From: Acidobacteriota bacterium
GTDB taxonomy: Bacteria; Acidobacteriota; Holophagae; Thermotomaculales; Thermotomaculaceae
Assembly (NCBI GenBank): GCA_027038695.1
Contig: JALWHA010000130.1
Coordinates: 1 to 13,014 of the forward strand
Direction: 5' to 3'
Length of the DNA: 13,014 bases
Shown: positions 8,182 through 13,014 of the stretch, piece by piece
Position numbering within the stretch: the stretch's first letter is position 1
Layout: each line of letters starts with the position of its first letter
Notes under the pieces: generated by a model
What the model was told of the DNA's origin: nothing
What the model saw: the letters and a program-made list of their open reading frames with translations, nothing else
Database searches by the model: none
Made by a program: the position numbers and the translations under genes

Positions 8182-9047
8182 TTTGTAATTCTCTCAAAAA
8201 AGAAGTTTGTCGCTTCAACAAAACCGGATACACTGCCGCAGTCAAACCTTTTGCCTTTGAATTTATATGCAAGAACTTTCCCTTCTTCGGCAAGTTTTAA
8301 CAACGCGTCCGTTAGTTGAATTTCTCCGTTTTTCCCCGGCGGCAGTGTTTCAAGGATACTGAAAATTTCAGGGATTAAAATATATCTTCCTATTACGGCA
8401 AGGTTTGACGGGGCTTCTTCTTTTGAGGGTTTTTCAACCATATAGTCAACCTTGTAAATTCTATCGTCAACCTCTTCTCCCTTTATAACACCGTATTTGG
8501 AAACGTCTTCAGGATTTACTTCCTGTACCGCAACCACGCAGACTCCGTATTGTTCGTAAATTTCAATCATCTGTTTTAAAACGGCGGAATTTTCGTTAAA
8601 GCATAGATCGTCAGCAAGGATAACGGCAAAGGGTTCTTCCCCGATAAGGGGTTTGCCGGTTAGAACCGCATGGCCTAATCCTTTCATTTCAATCTGCCTT
8701 GTATAGGTAAATACACATCTGTTAATAACAGCCCTAATATCGGATAAAAGTGATTCTTTAGAAGTCCCTTTAATCTGGTTTTCGAGTTCGTAAGATATAT
8801 CAAAATGGTCTTCAATCGCCCTTTTACCCCTTCCGGTTACTATTGCCATATTGGTGATTCCCGCTTCAAGGGCTTCTTCAACTCCGTATTGGATAAGGGG
8901 TTTATTTACTATGGGAAGCATCTCTTTAGGCATTGCCTTGGTTGCCGGCAGAAATCTTGTGCCGTATCCTGCGGCGGGAAAGAGGCATTTTTTTATCTTT
9001 TTTGAGTCTTTGTCAAAAATCTTTTTTAATTTTTCGCTAATAGCCAT
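8178..9047 (-). CDS. galU: UTP-glucose-1-phosphate uridylyltransferase
   Basis: Cytoplasmic nucleotidyltransferase making UDP-glucose from UTP and glucose-1-phosphate for exopolysaccharide, LPS or trehalose pathways. The 289 residues carry the bacterial GalU signature: FPAAGYGTRFLPATKAMPKE (23-42) with the nucleotide-binding Arg31 and Lys41, the metal-site region VILADDLCF, and MVEKPSKEEAPSN. The end is GKRFDCGSVSGFVEATNFF, as in GalU. The N-terminus is about 12 residues longer than in typical homologues and Lys-rich, but the ATG at 9047 has the strong site AAGGGGG and no later start precedes the signature. It is the first gene of an operon with the PilS/PilR-like pair (4-base overlap with the kinase gene) and is transcribed from a promoter divergent to lexA. 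Confidence 0.97.
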   Translation of the reverse strand: MAISEKLKKIFDKDSKKIKKCLFPAAGYGTRFLPATKAMPKEMLPIVNKPLIQYGVEEALEAGITNMAIVTGRGKRAIEDHFDISYELENQIKGTSKESLLSDIRAVINRCVFTYTRQIEMKGLGHAVLTGKPLIGEEPFAVILADDLCFNENSAVLKQMIEIYEQYGVCVVAVQEVNPEDVSKYGVIKGEEVDDRIYKVDYMVEKPSKEEAPSNLAVIGRYILIPEIFSILETLPPGKNGEIQLTDALLKLAEEGKVLAYKFKGKRFDCGSVSGFVEATNFFFERITN

Positions 9048-9075
9048 AAATCCCCCTTAAATTGATTAATTTAAT

Positions 9076-9103
9076 TGTATATGTTTTTTTATTGCAATTT
9101 CAA
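9076..9103 (-). promoter_or_regulatory. Sigma70-like promoter for galU-pilS-pilR operon
   Basis: On the minus strand TTGAAA (9098-9103) is followed after 16 bases by TATACA (9076-9081); with 18 bases the -10 reads TACAAT (9074-9079). A perfect 10-bp palindrome, GTTTATAAAC, lies at 9107-9116 just upstream of the -35 and could be an operator, though in such AT-rich DNA it may be chance. Confidence 0.6.
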
Positions 9104-9256
9104 GGGGTTTATAAACAAATAACCGTAACCTGTCCCAAACATTTTTTATACAAAGGGGAGATTATAGGCAATCAAATGTCTTTTTATTCCTCTATATGGA
9201 TTATGGCATATTGTTAATAAGTATAATGTTGCTCTTCTTGTTTTTTTGTTTTTTTC

Positions 9257-9292
9257 TTGATTTTTCGTATTTTTTCGGTTATATTTTAGTTA
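9257..9292 (+). promoter_or_regulatory. lexA-dinB promoter with possible operator half-sites
   Basis: TTGATT (9257-9262), a 17-base spacer and TATATT (9280-9285) form a good sigma70-type promoter, about 28 bases before the lexA ATG. Direct repeats GTTA-N7-GTTA (9278-9281 and 9289-9292) straddle the -10 box. Their spacing is like the GTTC-N7-GTTC LexA operator known from alphaproteobacteria, but the bases differ, so the operator reading is a guess. A second TATAAT at 9222-9227 lacks a good -35. Confidence 0.55.
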
Positions 9293-9312
9293 AGAAAAGG
9301 GAGGGGGTAAGT

Positions 9313-9897
9313 ATGGCATTAACGAGAAAGCAGAGGGAGTTGCTTGACTGTGTTTCAAAACTCCTTGAACAAAGGGGACATTATCCCACTTTGAAAGAGA
9401 TTGCCGAGTGTATGGGGATTAAGTCTGTTTCAACGGTGCACGAGCATATTAAGAAGTTAAACGAAAAGGGGATTGATGTTTTTTCAGCAAGCGCAAGGTG
9501 TGAGCCTGAGACAAAGACTGTGAGCATTCCCCTTTTCGGCTATGTTACGGCGGGAGAGCCTGTCACTGTTTACCAGTTTGAGGAGAATGTTGAGGTTCCC
9601 GCTTCAATTGTTACCACTCCTATGAAAACCTATGCTTTGAAGGTCAGGGGAGATTCTATGATTGACGAGCATATTTGCGACGGAGACATTGTCATTGTGG
9701 AAAAGAGGGAAACGGCATACAACGGGGATATTGTTATTGCACTTGTTGACGGTCACGAAACCACCGTTAAGAAGTTTAGAAAGAGAGGAAGTAAGGTGGA
9801 GTTAATCCCTGCAAACAAAGAGATGGAGACTATGGTTTTTGACGAAAACAGGGTTAAGATTCAGGGAGTTGTTATAGGGGTTGTCAGAAAGTATTGA
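9313..9897 (+). CDS. lexA: SOS response repressor LexA
   Basis: Transcription repressor that cleaves itself when stimulated by RecA filaments. 194 residues, the usual length. The N-terminal winged helix runs LTRKQRELLDCV to VSTVHEHIKKL (about 3-52). The hinge holds the cleavage site Ala80-Gly81 in TAGEP. The peptidase domain has the catalytic Ser115 (GDSM) and Lys153 (TVKKF). All residues for autoproteolysis are present. I start at the ATG at 9313 because GGGAGGGGG lies five bases upstream and the standard LexA N-terminus begins here. The frame stays open for 39 codons upstream to an ATG at 9196, but that stretch is T-rich promoter DNA and would add an implausible hydrophobic tail. dinB follows after 45 bases with no terminator, so lexA probably represses both. 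galU is divergent. Confidence 0.97.
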   Translation: MALTRKQRELLDCVSKLLEQRGHYPTLKEIAECMGIKSVSTVHEHIKKLNEKGIDVFSASARCEPETKTVSIPLFGYVTAGEPVTVYQFEENVEVPASIVTTPMKTYALKVRGDSMIDEHICDGDIVIVEKRETAYNGDIVIALVDGHETTVKKFRKRGSKVELIPANKEMETMVFDENRVKIQGVVIGVVRKY

Positions 9898-9942
9898 TTT
9901 TAAATTGCTTGTTTTGTTTTACCTTTGATTTAAGGGGATTTT

Positions 9943-11055
9943 ATGCTTGAAGGGATTCACTCTATTTATTGCCACATTGATATGGACGCCTTTTTTGTTT
10001 CGGCAGAGTTAAGGGAAAGGCCTGATTTAAGGGGCAAGCCTGTTGTGGTAGGCGGCGGGGTGGGGGATAGGCTCGGCGTTGTGGCTTCCGCCTCTTATGA
10101 GGCAAGGAAGTACGGCGTTTGTTCTGGAATGCCTATATTCAAGGCAAAAACACTTTGCCCCTCTTTAATTGTTTTAAGGCCTCACCACAGGGATTACGAA
10201 AGGCTATCCGCTAAAGTGATGGAAGTTATGAAAACAATTTCCCCTGATGTTTATCCCCTTTCCATAGACGAGGCTTTAATTGATTTAAAGGGGGTAATGA
10301 AGATATGGAAGTCCCCTTTGAGGGCTGCTCACGAGGTTATTACAAGGGTGAAAAATGAACTGGATTTGCCGTGCTCTGCGGGTATTTCAAGGTTTCCGAA
10401 GATTGCAAAGTTTTGCGCAAAGATAGCAAAGCCTCACGGTATAGTGTGGGCTATAGAAAGGCACGAAAACTCTTTTCTTGAAGGCTATTCAATTGATTCA
10501 ATTCCCTATTTCGGGGATGCGACAAGAAGGTTTTTTTATTCAAACAAGGTTTTCAGGGTGGGGGAGTTGATTGAAAAATTTCCCGTGTTGTGGCTTAAAT
10601 TCCTGCTTTCTAATCCCGTTTTTAACCGCTATCCGAAGTCAATTTCTTCCGAAGTGACCCTTGATAGAAACACAATGGACAGAAACGAAGTGATAGGCGT
10701 TTTAAAAAGGTTGTGTGAGAAGGTTGGAAAGGAGATGAGGGGATACGGCTTTGCGACAAAAGAGATTTCGGTTAAGGTGAGGTATTCGGATTTCAGGGAT
10801 TTTAGCGCAAACCTTACAAAGCAATACCTTATATTTGACGATGAGATAATTAAAAAGGCACTCTTTTTGTTCAAGCAGGCTGATTTCCTTCCCCTTTCAA
10901 TAAGGCTTGTGGGGATGAGGCTTTCCAATTTTGTAAAGGAAGAATCGCTTTTTCTCTTCCCTTCCCCTGAAGGTTATAACAAAAAGTGCAACCTGTTTAA
11001 AGCGGTGGATTTTTTAAGGGATAAGTACGGGGATTCTTCTATACGATTCTGTTAA
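9943..11055 (+). CDS. dinB: DNA polymerase IV, Y family
   Basis: Error-prone translesion polymerase, 370 residues (usual about 350-420). Palm residues are Asp13 in HIDMDAFF, and Asp109-Glu110 in SIDEALID. Phe18 is the steric gate against ribonucleotides. The fingers match is strong (RLGVVASASYEARKYGV). The little-finger domain starts near KSISSEVTLDR. SLFLF about 40 residues from the end resembles the beta-clamp-binding QLSLF motif, and the end (AVDFLRDKYGDSSI) is typical of the family. The thumb is odd: at about 187-225 the usual helix-hairpin-helix (IPGIG...) is replaced by IPYFGDATRRFF and is poorly conserved. The ATG at 9943 has AAGGGGAT upstream. It lies downstream of lexA, fitting SOS control, and ends one base from a convergent gene with no terminator visible between them. 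Catalytic residues are intact, so it is probably active. Confidence 0.95.
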   Translation: MLEGIHSIYCHIDMDAFFVSAELRERPDLRGKPVVVGGGVGDRLGVVASASYEARKYGVCSGMPIFKAKTLCPSLIVLRPHHRDYERLSAKVMEVMKTISPDVYPLSIDEALIDLKGVMKIWKSPLRAAHEVITRVKNELDLPCSAGISRFPKIAKFCAKIAKPHGIVWAIERHENSFLEGYSIDSIPYFGDATRRFFYSNKVFRVGELIEKFPVLWLKFLLSNPVFNRYPKSISSEVTLDRNTMDRNEVIGVLKRLCEKVGKEMRGYGFATKEISVKVRYSDFRDFSANLTKQYLIFDDEIIKKALFLFKQADFLPLSIRLVGMRLSNFVKEESLFLFPSPEGYNKKCNLFKAVDFLRDKYGDSSIRFC

Positions 11056-11056
11056 C

Positions 11057-11482
11057 CTAATCTTTATTCAGGAGTTTTAATGCCTTTTTGTACTTTTTCT
11101 CAATCCTCTCGTAATCCTTTTCTGTCGGGTTTTCTATTCTTGATAAATCCATATTGTGCTCTATATCAGCAAGTTTCACCTTTCTTGCTATAGGGTTTTG
11201 TTTTACTCTTTTTAAGTAATCCTCGTAATCTTCCCCTTTTCTTTTAGTCATTGCGTCAACCGCTTTTACTATTTTTTCCGAGTATCCCATTTGCCTTAAT
11301 GTATCAAGGGTAATGCCTTCAATATCTTCAACAATGTCGTGCAAAAGTGCAACTATTTTTTCCTCTTCGGTTTCCATTTTGTTTGCTACAAATAAAAGGT
11401 GTTCAATGTAAGGTTTTCCCCCTTTGTCTTTCTTTTCTTCAAAAGCCTTTTTTACAAACTCCAGTGTCTCGTTGTAATCCAT
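11057..11482 (-). CDS. Small stand-alone HD-domain hydrolase (RelA/SpoT hydrolase type)
   Basis: 141-residue protein consisting of a single HD domain. The metal and catalytic pattern of the RelA/SpoT hydrolase is visible: His28 (YIEHLL), His48-Asp49 (ALLHDIVED), Glu52-Asp53, and Asp106 in VKLADIEHNMD. This suggests a Mn-dependent (p)ppGpp pyrophosphohydrolase, like the small alarmone hydrolases and Mesh1. There is no synthetase or TGS domain. Other nucleotides, for example NADPH as reported for Mesh1, are possible substrates. I start at the ATG at 11482 because GGGGAG lies upstream at good spacing; an ATG 14 codons earlier (11524) has no ribosome site. It is downstream of queA with a 95-base gap and may be cotranscribed. 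The 3' end lies one base from the end of dinB. HD family is secure; alarmone hydrolysis is inferred. Confidence 0.82.
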   Translation of the reverse strand: MDYNETLEFVKKAFEEKKDKGGKPYIEHLLFVANKMETEEEKIVALLHDIVEDIEGITLDTLRQMGYSEKIVKAVDAMTKRKGEDYEDYLKRVKQNPIARKVKLADIEHNMDLSRIENPTEKDYERIEKKYKKALKLLNKD

Positions 11483-11577
11483 TTTTTCTCCCCTGCTAAT
11501 AATTTTTGTTTTACGTGTTTCCATATATCTTGACGAGACCGCACCTATCCCTTACCCAATCTATTCTATTTTACCCC

Positions 11578-12612
11578 TTAAATCACAAACATACAGTCAC
11601 CGTAGGAATAGAAACGGTACTTTTCTTTGACTGCTTCGTTGTATGCCTTAAATACAAAGCCTTTCCCTGCAAATGCCGAAACAAGCATTATAAGTGTTGA
11701 TCTGGGAAGGTGAAAGTTTGTCAACAAATGGTCAACAACCTTGAATTGATAGGGGGGGTAGATAAATATGTCTGTTTCGTCTGAAACCCCTTTTATCTCT
11801 CCATGTTTCAAAAAACAGCCTTCAAGTGTCCTTACAACGGTTGTGCCTACCGCAAGGATTTTCCCGCCTTTTTCTTTCCAGTTATTTATGTCTTTTGCAA
11901 CCTCTTCGCTTATTTCATAGTGCTCGCTGTCCATTTTATGCTCTTCAACAGTTTCCGCCGTTACAGGCTTGAATGTTCCCAAACCCACATAAAGGGTTAT
12001 CTTTCTAATAGGCACACCCTTTTCTTCCAATTTCCTCAAAACCCTTTCGGTAAAGTGAAACCCTGCCGTCGGCGCCGCAACAGCTCCTGTTTTTTCGGCA
12101 AAAACTGTTTGATACCTTATAGGGTCAAAATTGTTTTCAGGCTCCCTTTTAATGTACGGGGGAAGCGGGGTTTTTCCGAATTTAAAGATTTCTTCAAAGG
12201 GATTGTCAAAGTCAAAAATCACATGGTGAATGCCTTCTTCAAACTTTTCTTCAACAACAACCCTTTTCCCGTTTTCAAACTCAAGAATTGTGCCTTTCTT
12301 TACCCTTTTTGAAGGCTTTACCATACACTTCCACTTTTTCGCTTCTTTATCTAACTGCTTTAAAAGAAATACCTCTATTTTTGCCCCTGTTTCTTTCTTT
12401 GTTAAGTAAAGCCTTGCGGGAAATACCTTTGTGTTGTTCAAGACAACCATTGTGTTATCGGGGATTATATCGGGAAATTCGTAAAATATTCTATGCTCAA
12501 TTGTTTTATTTTCCCTGTCTAACACCATCATTCTGCTTTTATCCCTTTCGTCAAGGGGCTTTTGCGCAATCAACTCCTGCGGTAAATGGTAATTAAATTC
12601 ATCTGTCCTCAA
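11578..12612 (-). CDS. queA: S-adenosylmethionine:tRNA ribosyltransferase-isomerase
   Basis: Transfers and isomerises the ribosyl part of SAM onto 7-aminomethyl-7-deazaguanine at the wobble position of tRNA, giving epoxyqueuosine. 344 residues, the family length. Hallmarks in order: FNYHLPQELIAQKPL, VVLNNTKVFPARL, APTAGFHFTERVL, YVGLGTFKPV, GTTVVRTLE, and LLTNFHLPRSTLIMLV. The start is TTG at 12612: the N-terminus matches QueA homologues right from this codon, no in-frame ATG occurs before residue 28, and AGGGAG lies 7 bases upstream. It begins 19 bases after the preceding gene, so the two are probably cotranscribed. No other queuosine gene is in the window. Confidence 0.97.
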   Translation of the reverse strand: MRTDEFNYHLPQELIAQKPLDERDKSRMMVLDRENKTIEHRIFYEFPDIIPDNTMVVLNNTKVFPARLYLTKKETGAKIEVFLLKQLDKEAKKWKCMVKPSKRVKKGTILEFENGKRVVVEEKFEEGIHHVIFDFDNPFEEIFKFGKTPLPPYIKREPENNFDPIRYQTVFAEKTGAVAAPTAGFHFTERVLRKLEEKGVPIRKITLYVGLGTFKPVTAETVEEHKMDSEHYEISEEVAKDINNWKEKGGKILAVGTTVVRTLEGCFLKHGEIKGVSDETDIFIYPPYQFKVVDHLLTNFHLPRSTLIMLVSAFAGKGFVFKAYNEAVKEKYRFYSYGDCMFVI

Positions 12613-12619
12613 TTTTCAA

Positions 12620-12625
12620 CTCCCT
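12620..12625 (-). promoter_or_regulatory. Ribosome binding site fixing the queA TTG start
   Basis: The minus strand reads AGGGAG, then 7 bases, then TTG. With the homology of the N-terminus it supports the non-ATG start of queA. Confidence 0.7.
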
Positions 12626-12631
12626 ATTCGT

Positions 12632-13014
12632 TTATTCAAGATAGCCAATTTCTATGTTTTTGTAAAAGTGGTCTCCCATTTTTTCGTAGTATAACGGCAA
12701 TCCTTGTGAATATAGAACCCTGTCATCCACGCTTAAATAACCGTACTTCCCCCCTTCAAGGCTTCCTTCCGAAGCGTAAACCCCTAACAACTCACCGTCC
12801 CAGACAATGTACCCTCTTTTCAAATTCTCGCTTTTTATAGGCTTGTTGTTTTTGTCAAGGTAAAGCCCTTTCTTTTTGTCAAGGTGCACTCCCTTATAAA
12901 CAACCTTAAAGTGTTTTAATAAAGAAGGGATATTGCCTAATTCAACATCTTTAAACCCCGCAAGTTGTGCGGCATAGGTAAAGTATCCGGGAGAGTCTAT
13001 GGCAATCCTTAAAT
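12632..13014 (-). CDS. Unrecognised protein, C-terminal part only (5' end outside window)
   Basis: An open frame enters from the right edge and stops at a TAA (12632-12634), giving 127 residues. A GTG at 12889 could be read as a start, but the frame is open and protein-like upstream of it (LRIAIDSPGYFTYAAQLAGF), so I treat the gene as truncated by the window. The visible part is mixed alpha/beta, with a strand-rich end (YIVWDGELLGVYAS, GYLSVDDRVLY). It has no cysteines, no membrane segment and no motif I can assign. A PUA-like end, as in RNA-modifying enzymes such as TruB, would suit the queA neighbourhood, but I cannot support it. It lies 19 bases upstream of queA, likely in one operon. Confidence 0.75.
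   Translation of the reverse strand, partial: LRIAIDSPGYFTYAAQLAGFKDVELGNIPSLLKHFKVVYKGVHLDKKKGLYLDKNNKPIKSENLKRGYIVWDGELLGVYASEGSLEGGKYGYLSVDDRVLYSQGLPLYYEKMGDHFYKNIEIGYLE

Noticed and set aside
8090..8293. Minus-strand 67-codon frame spanning the galU/kinase junction
   Set aside because: It is in another frame across two well-supported genes and has no homology features.
9107..9116. Perfect palindrome GTTTATAAAC as a stand-alone operator
   Set aside because: A 10-bp palindrome is expected by chance in AT-rich DNA of this length, and no second copy is seen. It is noted only in the galU promoter entry.
9200..9216. TGGCATATTG as a possible sigma54 -24 element
   Set aside because: There is no GC at the required -12 spacing, so the two-part sigma54 pattern is not met.
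9196..9312. In-frame 39-codon hydrophobic extension of LexA starting at an ATG at 9196
   Set aside because: It overlaps the best promoter, lacks a ribosome site and is T-rich DNA read as Leu/Phe. LexA homologues start at the ATG at 9313, which has a strong ribosome site.
11803..12312. Plus-strand open frame of 169 codons
   Set aside because: It is antisense to conserved queA motifs, and its composition (Phe, Arg, Cys-rich) is typical of a shadow frame.

Overview
The window is a gene-dense stretch of an AT-rich (roughly 38-40% GC by eye) bacterial chromosome. The proteins are rich in Lys and Glu. Arginine is mostly encoded by AGG/AGA, and coding strands are purine-loaded. A sigma54-type response regulator, a PilS-like sensor and pyruvate phosphate dikinase occur together. 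I infer a thermophilic or anaerobic, probably Gram-negative, deep-branching bacterium, but I cannot name the phylum. I see no insertion sequence, prophage, CRISPR array, tRNA or rRNA. No gene-free gap exceeds about 270 bases.

Left part (1-9047) is entirely on the minus strand. In transcription order it holds galU (UDP-glucose synthesis), a six-TM PAS histidine kinase and an NtrC-type regulator resembling PilS/PilR, an unusual ATPase, ppdK, a strong hairpin terminator, and a 3'-5' exonuclease gene that runs off the left edge. galU, pilS-like and pilR-like are joined by stop/start overlaps and form one operon behind a sigma70-like promoter at about 9076-9103. The ATPase gene has its own extended -10 promoter and overlaps ppdK by 4 bases (ATGA), so those two are probably translationally coupled. 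The ATPase combines an ExeA-like AAA+ domain, three four-cysteine zinc ribbons and a C-terminal PH-like domain. It is the least conventional gene here and the best candidate for undescribed biology.

The 9048-9312 gap is a divergent promoter region. To its right on the plus strand lie lexA and dinB (SOS repressor and Y-family polymerase), 45 bases apart, probably one damage-response operon. dinB ends one base from a convergent minus-strand gene for a small stand-alone HD hydrolase of the ppGpp-hydrolase type. Further right, also on the minus strand, are queA (queuosine tRNA modification, TTG start) and the C-terminal end of an unrecognised protein that continues past the right edge.

Together the genes cover central carbon metabolism (ppdK), sugar-nucleotide supply for surface polysaccharide (galU) linked to a possible pilus or surface regulator (PilS/PilR-like), SOS response (lexA-dinB), possible alarmone turnover and tRNA modification.
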